A stretch of DNA of 64,000 nt, from positions 5,045,388 to 5,109,387 of the forward strand of contig NZ_CP010892.1 of NCBI RefSeq assembly GCF_000931465.1, in the 5' to 3' direction. Positions 25,346 through 33,201 of the stretch are shown here, in pieces. The notes beneath the pieces were generated by a model. That model had not been told where the DNA came from. It searched no databases and worked only from the letters and a program-made list of their open reading frames with translations. This DNA is from Pseudomonas sp. MRSN 12121. GTDB lineage: Bacteria > Pseudomonadota > Gammaproteobacteria > Pseudomonadales > Pseudomonadaceae. The translations under genes and the position numbers were made by a program. Each line of letters opens with the position of its first letter. Position 1 is the stretch's first letter.

Positions 25346-26200
25346 ATGACTCAGTTTCGCAAAGTACTCAGCGTCCATACCGGCCAGCCCGCCTCCGATG
25401 GCGCCGGCGTCAGACTGACCCGGGTCTTCGGTGGCCAGGGTGTCGAGCGCTTCGACCCGTTCCTGATGCTCGACGAATTCGGCTCGGAGAACCCCGACGA
25501 CTACATCGCCGGTTTCCCGCCGCACCCTCACCGCGGTTTCGAAACCGTCACCTACATGCTCGAAGGCCGCATGCGCCACGAGGATCACCTGGGCAATGTC
25601 GGCCTGCTGGAAGGGGGCGGCGTGCAATGGATGACCGCCGCCAAGGGCATCATCCACAGCGAGATGCCGGAACAGGAAGAAGGCGTGATGCGCGGCTTCC
25701 AGCTCTGGCTGAACCTGCCGGGCAAGCACAAGCTCGACAAGGCCGGCTACCGGGACATCCAGCCGCAGGACATTCCGCGCCTGACCACCGCCCATGGCGT
25801 GGAGGTGGTGGTGATCGCCGGCCGCTTCGACGATGGCCAGGTGCAGCAGGTCGGCGCCGTCGAACGGCCGGACACCGAGCCCCACTACTTCGACCTGCGC
25901 CTGCCCGCGGGCGCCAGCATCAGCCCGCGCCTGCCCGAGGGGCATCGGGCGTTGCTGTATGTCTACGAAGGCCAGATCGAACTGCCGGGGCAGCCGCAGC
26001 CGGTGGCCAGCAGCAAGCTGGTACGCCTGTCCGACCAGGGCGAGATCCAGCTGAGCAGTACGGCGGAAGCCCGCGTACTGCTGATCGCCGGCAAGCCGCT
26101 GGGCGAGCCGATCGTGCAATACGGACCGTTCGTAATGAACACCCGGGAAGAGATCGAGCAGGCCTTGCGGGACTTTCGCGATGACAAGCTGACGGCCTGA
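25346..26200 (+). CDS. Pirin-family bicupin protein
   Basis: A 284-residue cytoplasmic bicupin. The N-terminal pirin signature includes FDPFLMLDEFG and the metal-binding PPHPHRGFETVTYMLEG, followed by DHLGNVGLLEGGGVQWMTAAKGIIHSEMPE with further His and Glu ligands. The C-terminal cupin carries SPRLPEGHRALLYVYEG. Family members include quercetinases and redox-related regulators; the actual function here is unknown. Start ATG 25346 has AGGAG upstream. Confidence 0.92.
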   Translation: MTQFRKVLSVHTGQPASDGAGVRLTRVFGGQGVERFDPFLMLDEFGSENPDDYIAGFPPHPHRGFETVTYMLEGRMRHEDHLGNVGLLEGGGVQWMTAAKGIIHSEMPEQEEGVMRGFQLWLNLPGKHKLDKAGYRDIQPQDIPRLTTAHGVEVVVIAGRFDDGQVQQVGAVERPDTEPHYFDLRLPAGASISPRLPEGHRALLYVYEGQIELPGQPQPVASSKLVRLSDQGEIQLSSTAEARVLLIAGKPLGEPIVQYGPFVMNTREEIEQALRDFRDDKLTA

Positions 26201-26220
26201 GCAGGGTTCTAAAAAGCGCT

Positions 26221-26284
26221 ATCGCGAGCAAGCTCGCTCCTGCAGAGACGATGAACTCCCTGTAGGAGCGAGCTTGCTCGCGAT
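26221..26284. repeat. REP pair between convergent pirin and patatin genes
   Basis: ATCGCGAGCAAGCTCGCTCCTGCA and CTGTAGGAGCGAGCTTGCTC…GCGAT are inverted across about 15 bases. It likely forms a stem between the two gene ends. Confidence 0.85.
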
Positions 26285-26290
26285 GCTTTT

Positions 26291-27460
26291 TCAGGCAGTC
26301 GCTGTCGCCGTCAGCCCCAGGAACTGGCGCAACTCGTCGCGCTTGGCCAGCGCATCGCTACGCCCCAGCTCGATCAGCTCGCTGCAGTATTTCGCCTCGA
26401 ACAACAGATAACTCAATACCCCGGCGCCGCTGGTCCGTGTCGCGCCCGGTCCGCGCAGAAACAGGCGCAATGCCGCTGGCAGTTCCTGCCGGTGACGCGC
26501 GGCGATTTCGTCGATCGGCTGGCTGGGCGCGATCACCAGCACCTCCACCGGGGCCACACCCAGGGCGCGGACCGGCGTGCCCGCCGGCAACAGGTGACTG
26601 AACTGGTTCAGCCGCTGCAACAGTTCGATATCGCTTTCCAGGCTGTCGATGAAGGTGCTGTTGAGCATGTGCCCGCCGATCTGCGCCAGCGTCGGCTGCT
26701 GCCCGGTGTAGGCACGTTGCAAAGGCGCCTGGGGATCGACGCCGCGGGGGTTGCCGCTGACCCCGACCACCAGCACCCGACTGGCCCCCAGGTGCAGGGC
26801 CGGGCTGATGGGGGCCGATTGCCGCACGGCACCGTCGCCGAAGAATTCCTGGCCGATTTTCACCGGAGCGAACAACAAGGGGATCGCCGAGCTGGCCAGC
26901 AAGTGTTCGACCGTGAGTTCGGTGGGCAGGCCGATGCGCCGATGACGCAGCCAGGCATCGATGGTGCCGCCGCCCTGGTAGAAGGTCACCGCCTGGCCCG
27001 ACTCGTAACCGAAGGCCGTGACGGCCACCGCCTTCAGATGCTTTTGCGCAATCGCCTGGCGGATGCCAGACAGCTGCAGCTTATCGTGCAACAGCCGCCG
27101 CAACGGTGAACTGTTGAGCAGCGCCACCGGCACCTGCGCGCCCAGGCCGAGCAGGCTGTGGCCGACGAACCGGCTGGCCTGGCGGATCACCCCGGGCCAG
27201 TCGCTGCGAATCACCTGGTGGCTGCGAAAGCCCTGCCAGAACGCCGTGAGTCGCTCGATGGCCGCGGGAAAATCCAGTGCACCGCTGGCCAGGCTGACCG
27301 CGTTGATCGCTCCCGCCGAAGTCCCGACTATCACCGGAAACGGGTTGCATGCCCCCGCCGGCAGCAGCTCGGCGATCGCCGCCAGCACCCCCACCTGATA
27401 TGCCGCACGCGCCCCGCCGCCGGAAAGAATCAATCCTGTGACCGGTTCCGCTGGGCTCAT
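26291..27460 (-). CDS. Patatin-like phospholipase
   Basis: A 389-residue Ser/Asp-dyad lipid acyl hydrolase. The oxyanion loop GLILSGGGARAAYQVGVL is at residues 9-26, the nucleophile elbow is GTSAGA (about 46-51), and the catalytic Asp is in FGDGAVRQSAP (about 208-214). No signal peptide is seen, so it is probably cytosolic or exported by another route. Start ATG 27460 follows GGAG. It belongs to the small bacterial patatin proteins, with an extra C-terminal helical region ending FEAKYCSELIELGRSDALAKRDEL. Confidence 0.92.
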   Translation of the reverse strand: MSPAEPVTGLILSGGGARAAYQVGVLAAIAELLPAGACNPFPVIVGTSAGAINAVSLASGALDFPAAIERLTAFWQGFRSHQVIRSDWPGVIRQASRFVGHSLLGLGAQVPVALLNSSPLRRLLHDKLQLSGIRQAIAQKHLKAVAVTAFGYESGQAVTFYQGGGTIDAWLRHRRIGLPTELTVEHLLASSAIPLLFAPVKIGQEFFGDGAVRQSAPISPALHLGASRVLVVGVSGNPRGVDPQAPLQRAYTGQQPTLAQIGGHMLNSTFIDSLESDIELLQRLNQFSHLLPAGTPVRALGVAPVEVLVIAPSQPIDEIAARHRQELPAALRLFLRGPGATRTSGAGVLSYLLFEAKYCSELIELGRSDALAKRDELRQFLGLTATATA

Positions 27461-27511
27461 CGCTACACTCCATGGCGCTGCTAAAGGGCTCTCAAATCTA
27501 ACGCGATAATT

Positions 27512-28444
27512 TCAACCGCGCTTCTTATATAGCTTCGGCTCGCCTGGCGGACGGCTCTTGAAGCGCCGGTGCGCCCACAGGTACTGCTCCGGCCACTCGC
27601 GCAACACGCCTTCGATCCACTGGTTGATCCGCAGGCAATCGGCCTCGTCGGTCTCCCCCGGGAAATCCTCCAGCGGCGGGTGGATCACCAGGCGATAACC
27701 ACTGCCGTCGGCCAGCCGTTGCTGGGTGAAAGGCACCACCAGGGCCTTGCCCAGGCGGGCGAATTTGCTGGTGGCCGTGACCGTCGCCGCCTGGATGCCG
27801 AACAGTGGTACGAACACACTCTGCTTGGCGCCGTAATCCTGGTCCGGTGCATACCAGATGGCGCGCCCGGAACGCAGCAACTTGAGCATGCCGCGCACGT
27901 CTTCACGCTCCACCGCCAGAGAGTCCAGGTTGTGCCGCTCGCGACCGCGGCGCTGGATGAAATCGAACAGCGGGTTCTTGTGCTCGCGGTACATGCCATC
28001 GATGGTGTGCTGCTGGCCCAGCAGGGCCGCGCCGATTTCCAGGGTGGTGAAGTGCAGGGCCATGAGGATCACGCCCTTGCCTTCCAGTTGCGCCTTTTTC
28101 AGATGCTCCAGGCCCTCGACATGGGCCAGGCGCGCCAGGCGCCGCCTGGACCACCACCAGCTCATGGCCATTTCGAAGAAGGCGATGCCGGTGGAGGCGA
28201 AGTTTTCCTTGAGCAGGCGCTTGCGCTCGGCCGGGGACTTCTCGGGGAAACACAGTTCCAGGTTGCGCTTGGCAATCCGCCGGCGTTCACCGGCCACGCG
28301 GTACATCAGGGCGCCCAGGGCACGACCGATCCACAGCAACAGCGGATAAGGCAACTGGACCACCAGCCATAACAGGCCCAGGCCCAGCCACAACGGCCAA
28401 AAACGGGGATAAAGAAATGCAGCTCGAAAACGCGGGCGATCCAT
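27512..28444 (-). CDS. lpxL: Lipid A biosynthesis acyltransferase (LpxL/HtrB family)
   Basis: A 310-residue inner-membrane enzyme that adds a secondary acyl chain to lipid A. A hydrophobic N-terminal anchor (FWPLWLGLGLLWLVVQLPYPLLLWIG) precedes the catalytic HX4E motif MALHFTTLEIG. RSGRAIWYAPDQDYG and the C-terminal WPEQYLWAHRRFKSRPPGEP are family blocks. Start ATG 28444; the frame extends upstream through minC on the other strand and is not coding there. It diverges from minC. Whether it is the LpxL or another secondary-acyl paralogue cannot be decided from one gene. Confidence 0.88.
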   Translation of the reverse strand: MDRPRFRAAFLYPRFWPLWLGLGLLWLVVQLPYPLLLWIGRALGALMYRVAGERRRIAKRNLELCFPEKSPAERKRLLKENFASTGIAFFEMAMSWWWSRRRLARLAHVEGLEHLKKAQLEGKGVILMALHFTTLEIGAALLGQQHTIDGMYREHKNPLFDFIQRRGRERHNLDSLAVEREDVRGMLKLLRSGRAIWYAPDQDYGAKQSVFVPLFGIQAATVTATSKFARLGKALVVPFTQQRLADGSGYRLVIHPPLEDFPGETDEADCLRINQWIEGVLREWPEQYLWAHRRFKSRPPGEPKLYKKRG

Positions 28445-28565
28445 TACAGATTCCGGACAGACAACAAGGTCGCGCATTCTACATCGGTTCGACCCGGCTT
28501 GCGGCCTGCGGGCGTTCTCGCTATAAGTCTCGGCACTTTTAGTGACAAGCCGCTTTATGCCGACC

Positions 28566-29303
28566 ATGAGCCAAACCGAATCGCAAAACCTGGATCCCGT
28601 GTTCCAGTTGAAGGGCAGCATGCTGGCCATCACCGTGCTGGAACTGGCCCGAAACGACCTCGAGGGTCTCGATCGCCAACTGGCGGTAAAGGTCGCGCAA
28701 GCACCGAACTTCTTCAGCAACGCGCCACTGGTTCTGGCCCTGGACAAGTTGCCGGCCAGCGAAGGCGCCGTCGACCTGCCCGGCCTGATGCGCGTCTGCC
28801 GCCAGCACGGCCTGCGCACCCTGGCGATCCGCGCCAGCCGCATCGAAGACATCGCTGCCGCCATCGCCGTCGACCTGCCGGTCCTGCCACCTTCCGGCGC
28901 CCGGGAACGACCGCTCGAGACACCAGAAGCCGAAGCCCGGAAAAAGCCCGAAAAGCCGCCTGAACCCACGATCAAACCCACCCGCATCATCACCTCGCCA
29001 GTACGCGGCGGACAGCAGATCTATGCCCAGGGTGGCGATCTGGTCGTGACCTCCTCGGTCAGCCCGGGTGCGGAACTTCTCGCCGATGGCAACATCCATG
29101 TATACGGCCCGATGCGCGGCCGGGCACTGGCCGGGGTCAAGGGCGATACCAAGGCGCGGATTTTCTGCCAGCAACTGAGCGCGGAACTGCTGTCCATCGC
29201 CGGCCAGTACAAGGTTTCCGAGGACCTGCGGCGCGATCCCTTGTGGGGTGCCGGAGTCCAGGTCAGCCTGTCGGGTGACGTGTTGAACATCACACGTCTT
29301 TAA
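28566..29303 (+). CDS. minC: Septum site-determining protein MinC
   Basis: A 245-residue inhibitor of FtsZ polymerisation that blocks division at the poles. It has an N-terminal MinC_N domain (VFQLKGSMLAITVLELARNDL), a charged proline-rich linker (about 112-142) and a C-terminal right-handed beta-helix domain with IYAQGGDLVVTSSVSPGAELLADGNIHVYGPMRGRALAG. Start ATG 28566 (MSQTESQ); an in-frame ATG at 28557 would add three residues. It heads the minCDE cluster. Confidence 0.97.
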   Translation: MSQTESQNLDPVFQLKGSMLAITVLELARNDLEGLDRQLAVKVAQAPNFFSNAPLVLALDKLPASEGAVDLPGLMRVCRQHGLRTLAIRASRIEDIAAAIAVDLPVLPPSGARERPLETPEAEARKKPEKPPEPTIKPTRIITSPVRGGQQIYAQGGDLVVTSSVSPGAELLADGNIHVYGPMRGRALAGVKGDTKARIFCQQLSAELLSIAGQYKVSEDLRRDPLWGAGVQVSLSGDVLNITRL

Positions 29304-29480
29304 CGGATACTGCCGCATTTTCCAAGCATCTCTAAAACCTGGCGAAAACGGCTCAAACGAAGTAGGAGCAGGTCAACAGCAATGCTGGCCGGTCTCCAGC
29401 CAAGGCTGTCCGACTGCAGTAGTTTTCAAGAGATGTTTTTCAGGGGCTCAACAGTCCTTTTTCCTTAGGGGTGAAACACC

Positions 29481-30293
29481 TTGGCCAAGATTCTCGTGGT
29501 TACATCCGGCAAGGGTGGTGTGGGTAAGACCACCACCAGCGCCGCTATCGGTACCGGTCTCGCTCTGCGCGGCCACAAAACAGTCATCGTCGACTTCGAC
29601 GTCGGCCTGCGTAACCTCGACCTGATCATGGGGTGCGAGCGCCGCGTGGTGTATGACTTCGTCAATGTGGTCAACGGCGAAGCCAACCTGCAGCAAGCCC
29701 TGATCAAGGACAAGCGCCTGGAAAACCTCTACGTGCTGGCTGCCAGTCAGACCCGCGACAAAGACGCGCTGACCCAGGAAGGCGTGGAAAAAGTGCTGAT
29801 GGAGCTCAAGGAGACCTTCGACTTCGTGGTCTGCGACTCCCCGGCCGGCATCGAGAAAGGTGCCCACCTGGCCATGTACTTCGCCGACGAAGCGATTGTC
29901 GTGACCAACCCCGAAGTGTCCTCGGTCCGCGACTCCGACCGCATGCTGGGCCTGCTGGCCAGCAAGTCGCGCCGCGCGGAAAAAGGCGAAGACCCGATCC
30001 AGGAACACCTGCTGATCACCCGCTACCACCCGGAGCGTGTCGAGAAGGGCGAAATGCTTGGCGTCGAAGACGTGAAGGAAATCCTCGCCGTTCGACTGCT
30101 GGGCGTCATCCCGGAATCCCAGGCAGTGCTCAAGGCCTCCAACCAGGGTGTACCCGTCATCCTCGACGACCAGAGCGATGCCGGCCAAGCCTACAGCGAT
30201 ACCGTCGATCGCCTGCTGGGCAAGGAAAAAGAACACCGGTTCCTGAATGTCGAGAAGAAGGGATTCTTCGAGCGTCTGTTTGGAGGTAGGTAA
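29481..30293 (+). CDS. minD: Septum site-determining ATPase MinD
   Basis: A 270-residue ParA/MinD-type ATPase that binds membrane and recruits MinC. The deviant Walker A motif KGGVGKTTTS is at residues 10-20, with VDFDVGLRNLD and switch-II CDSPAGIE. The C-terminal amphipathic membrane-targeting sequence is KKGFFERLFGG. The start is a TTG at 29481, with AGGGGTGA directly upstream, which fixes the N-terminus AKILVVTSGKGG. It lies 177 bases after minC and overlaps minE by one base. Confidence 0.98.
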   Translation: MAKILVVTSGKGGVGKTTTSAAIGTGLALRGHKTVIVDFDVGLRNLDLIMGCERRVVYDFVNVVNGEANLQQALIKDKRLENLYVLAASQTRDKDALTQEGVEKVLMELKETFDFVVCDSPAGIEKGAHLAMYFADEAIVVTNPEVSSVRDSDRMLGLLASKSRRAEKGEDPIQEHLLITRYHPERVEKGEMLGVEDVKEILAVRLLGVIPESQAVLKASNQGVPVILDDQSDAGQAYSDTVDRLLGKEKEHRFLNVEKKGFFERLFGGR

Positions 30294-30547
30294 TGAACCT
30301 TTTTGACTTCTTTCGTGCCAACAAAAAGCAAAGTACCGCCTCGGTAGCGAAAGAGCGTCTACAGATCATCGTGGCGCATGAACGCGGCCAACGCACTACC
30401 CCCGATTACTTGCCTGCCTTGCAGAAGGAACTGGTGGAAGTAATCCGCAAGTACGTCAATATCGGGTCCGATGATGTGCATGTGGCTCTGGAAAACCAGG
30501 GCAGCTGCTCGATCCTGGAACTCAATATCACCCTGCCCGATCGCTGA
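30293..30547 (+). CDS. minE: Cell division topological specificity factor MinE
   Basis: An 84-residue MinD-ATPase activator that drives pole-to-pole oscillation. It has an N-terminal membrane-binding helix (MNLFDFFRAN), the MinD-interacting segment ERLQIIVAHERG and a C-terminal dimerisation domain. The ATG at 30293 shares its first base with the minD TAA stop, so the two are translationally coupled. Confidence 0.98.
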   Translation: MNLFDFFRANKKQSTASVAKERLQIIVAHERGQRTTPDYLPALQKELVEVIRKYVNIGSDDVHVALENQGSCSILELNITLPDR

Positions 30548-30564
30548 TCGATCCGGCTGGAGCC

Positions 30565-30618
30565 ACGGCGGCTCGATCCCTCGGTTTTCTTCGGAAGCCG
30601 GGGCGATCGAGCCGCCGT
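30565..30618 (+). terminator. Long stem after minE
   Basis: ACGGCGGCTCGATC (30565-30578) pairs perfectly with 30605-30618; the 26-base interior can form a smaller CGG/CCG stem. No T-run follows, so it is either a Rho-dependent or processing signal rather than a classic terminator. Confidence 0.5.
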
Positions 30619-30643
30619 TGGCGTTTGTTACGAGGCTGTTTTA

Positions 30644-31279
30644 ATGCCGCTGTCGAATATCCGCATCATTCATCAGGACGCCGCCATTCTGGTGGTGGAC
30701 AAACCCACCCTGCTGCTTTCCGTGCCTGGCCGGGCCGATGACAACAAGGATTGCCTGATCACCCGCCTGCAGGAAAACGGCTACCCCGAAGCGCGGATCG
30801 TGCATCGCCTGGACTGGGAAACCTCCGGCATCATCCTGCTGGCCCGCGACCCCGACACCCACCGCGAACTGTCCCGGCAATTTCACGACCGCGAGACCGA
30901 AAAGGCCTACACCGCGTTGTGCTGGGGCCAGCCGGAACTGGACAGCGGCAGCATCGACCTGCCCCTGCGCTACGACCCGCCGACCAAACCGCGGCATGTG
31001 GTGGATCACGAATTCGGCAAGCACGCGCTGACCTTCTGGCGAGTGCTGGAACGCTGCGGCGACTGGTGCCGGGTCGAGCTGACCCCGATCACCGGGCGCT
31101 CGCACCAGTTGCGCGTACACATGTTGTCCATCGGTCATCCATTGCTGGGCGACGGGCTGTACGCCCACCCGCAGGCCCTCGCCGCCTGGCCGCGCCTGTG
31201 CCTGCACGCCAGCATGCTCGGCTTCACTCATCCGCAGAGTGGCGAGCGCCTGCGTTTCGAGTGCCCGGCACCGTTCTGA
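30644..31279 (+). CDS. rluA: RluA-family pseudouridine synthase
   Basis: A 211-residue rRNA/tRNA pseudouridine synthase. The catalytic aspartate is in IVHRLDWETSGIILLA. Further family blocks are ILVVDKPTLLLSVPG, KAYTALCWG, PITGRSHQLRVHM and GHPLLGDGLYA. No S4 domain precedes the catalytic domain, which fits RluA (E. coli RluA is of similar length and modifies 23S rRNA and tRNA) rather than RluC/RluD. Its location next to minE supports rluA. Start ATG 30644; the ribosome site is weak. Confidence 0.87.
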   Translation: MPLSNIRIIHQDAAILVVDKPTLLLSVPGRADDNKDCLITRLQENGYPEARIVHRLDWETSGIILLARDPDTHRELSRQFHDRETEKAYTALCWGQPELDSGSIDLPLRYDPPTKPRHVVDHEFGKHALTFWRVLERCGDWCRVELTPITGRSHQLRVHMLSIGHPLLGDGLYAHPQALAAWPRLCLHASMLGFTHPQSGERLRFECPAPF

Positions 31280-31453
31280 AGACCCGGGCCGAGGCACTGG
31301 CCCAACCTGCCGCAGGCGCTCGCGACGCAGAACCGCCAGCGCATTGCAGCGCAACCTGCAAGAGGCGCCGCTGCCACCAAAGTCGCGCATGCGGCGCGAC
31401 GCCAAACCCTGGTCAATACGGTAAACTCGCGCCACTGCTGTCTGGAGTTACTT

Positions 31454-32743
31454 ATGCGCGAAGAGTTGAACCAGGGCCTGATCGACTTCCTCAAGGCCTC
31501 CCCTACCCCTTTCCATGCAACCGCCAGCCTCGTTCAACGCCTGGAGGCGGCGGGCTACCAGCGTCTCGACGAACGCGAGCCGTGGACCACCGAAGCCAAC
31601 GGCCGTTATTACGTCACCCGTAACGACTCCTCCATCGTCGCCTTCAAGCTGGGCCGGCAGTCGCCCCTGCAAGGCGGCATCCGCATGGTCGGCGCGCACA
31701 CCGACAGCCCGTGCCTGCGGGTCAAGCCGCAGCCGGAGCTGCAACGCCAGGGCTTCTGGCAGCTGGGCGTGGAAGTCTATGGCGGGGCGTTGCTGGCCCC
31801 CTGGTTCGACCGCGACCTGTCGCTGGCCGGCCGCGTCACCTTCCGCCGCGACGGCAAGGTCGAGAGCCAGCTGATCGACTTCAAGGCACCCATCGCGATC
31901 ATCCCCAACCTGGCCATCCACCTCAATCGCGAAGCCAACCAGGGTTGGGCGATCAACGCCCAGACCGAACTGCCGCCGATCCTCGCGCAATTCGCCGGCG
32001 ACGAGCGAGTCGATTTCCGCGCGGTACTCACCGACCAGCTGGCCCGCGAGCACGGCCTGAATGCCGATGTGGTGCTCGACTACGAGCTGAGCTTCTACGA
32101 CACCCAGAGCGCGGCGGTCATCGGCCTGCATGGCGACTTCATCGCCGGCGCACGCCTGGACAACCTGCTGTCCTGCTACGCCGGCCTGCAAGCCTTGCTC
32201 AACGCCGACACCGAGGAAACCTGCGTACTGGTGTGCAACGACCACGAGGAAGTCGGCTCCTGCTCAGCCTGCGGCGCCGACGGCCCGATGCTGGAACAGA
32301 CCCTGCGCCGCCTGCTGCCGGAAGGCGAGGAGTTCGTGCGCACCATCCAGAAATCGCTGCTGGTCTCGGCCGACAACGCCCACGGCGTGCACCCCAACTA
32401 CGCCGACAAGCACGATGCCAACCACGGCCCGAAACTCAACGCCGGCCCGGTGATCAAGGTCAACAGCAACCAGCGCTACGCCACCAACAGCGAAACCGCC
32501 GGTTTCTTCCGTCACCTGTGCATGGCCGAGGAAGTGCCGGTGCAAAGCTTCGTGGTGCGCAGCGACATGGGCTGTGGTTCGACCATCGGCCCGATCACCG
32601 CCAGCCACCTGGGCGTGCGCACCGTGGACATCGGCCTGCCGACCTTCGCCATGCACTCGATCCGCGAACTGTGCGGCAGCCATGACCTGGCACACCTGGT
32701 GAAGGTCCTGAGCGCCTTCTACGCCAGCCGCGACTTGCCCTGA
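31454..32743 (+). CDS. apeB: M18-family aminopeptidase
   Basis: A 429-residue dinuclear-metal aminopeptidase (aspartyl-aminopeptidase family). Metal ligands are recognisable in GAHTDSPCLRVKP (His), GARLDNL (Asp), CNDHEEVGS (Glu-Glu), SADNAHGVHPN, and the last His in PTFAMHSIREL. It probably acts in the cytoplasm as a large oligomer, in peptide turnover. Start ATG 31454 has GGAG upstream. It follows rluA. Confidence 0.95.
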   Translation: MREELNQGLIDFLKASPTPFHATASLVQRLEAAGYQRLDEREPWTTEANGRYYVTRNDSSIVAFKLGRQSPLQGGIRMVGAHTDSPCLRVKPQPELQRQGFWQLGVEVYGGALLAPWFDRDLSLAGRVTFRRDGKVESQLIDFKAPIAIIPNLAIHLNREANQGWAINAQTELPPILAQFAGDERVDFRAVLTDQLAREHGLNADVVLDYELSFYDTQSAAVIGLHGDFIAGARLDNLLSCYAGLQALLNADTEETCVLVCNDHEEVGSCSACGADGPMLEQTLRRLLPEGEEFVRTIQKSLLVSADNAHGVHPNYADKHDANHGPKLNAGPVIKVNSNQRYATNSETAGFFRHLCMAEEVPVQSFVVRSDMGCGSTIGPITASHLGVRTVDIGLPTFAMHSIRELCGSHDLAHLVKVLSAFYASRDLP

Positions 32744-32752
32744 CCCCCTCTG

Positions 32753-32842
32753 CTGCAGGAGCGAAGCTTGCTCGCGATGAACGATGACGCGGTCGTCCGG
32801 TACCTCCGCGGCGCGGCCATCGCGAGCAAGCTTCGCTCCTAC
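32753..32842. repeat. REPIN after apeB
   Basis: CTGCAGGAGCGAAGCTTGCTC…GCGAT and ATCGCGAGCAAGCTTCGCTCCTAC flank about 40 bases, in the gap between apeB and the small membrane protein gene. Confidence 0.85.
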
Positions 32843-32945
32843 CGGATGTGGGAAGCCGGGCTGCCGGGCATTTCTGATGCATATCAACCCCCGTTGCGCC
32901 AAAGCCACCTAGACTGGTGGTACTCCCTCTGACAAGGCCGTCTCC

Positions 32946-33122
32946 ATGATCTCGATGTCTTCGTTCCACTCCATGCTCATTCCCATTCTCTCGGGGATGA
33001 TCCTGCTGGCCATCGGCTACAACTTCCGCGACAAGAATGCCGGCATCTTCAGCATGTGGGCCGGCATGCTGCTGATCCTGGGCACCGTGGTGTACAAGAT
33101 CCTCGCCAAACTCGCCGAATAA
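32946..33122 (+). CDS. 58-residue two-helix membrane protein
   Basis: A small protein with two hydrophobic helices (about SMLIPILSGMILLAIGY and FSMWAGMLLILGTVVYKIL) joined by a short charged turn, NFRDKNAG. This is a hairpin topology in the inner membrane. Start ATG 32946 has AAGG eight to nine bases upstream; a second ATG lies at codon 4. It ends 79 bases before the MscS-type gene in the same direction. No known family. Codon usage (strong third-position GC) supports a real gene. Confidence 0.7.
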   Translation: MISMSSFHSMLIPILSGMILLAIGYNFRDKNAGIFSMWAGMLLILGTVVYKILAKLAE

Positions 33123-33201
33123 AATGCGCCGTCCAGGCTCGCATTGGCATTAGCTGCCTCGTACACTCGGTCGATCCGCTTTCTCTGAGGTTGACCGCCC
33201 A

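Noticed and set aside
26221..26284. Inverted repeats as insertion-sequence ends or CRISPR repeats
   Set aside because: They enclose no transposase, lack target-site duplications and regular spacers, and match the REP core found at eight other places in the window.
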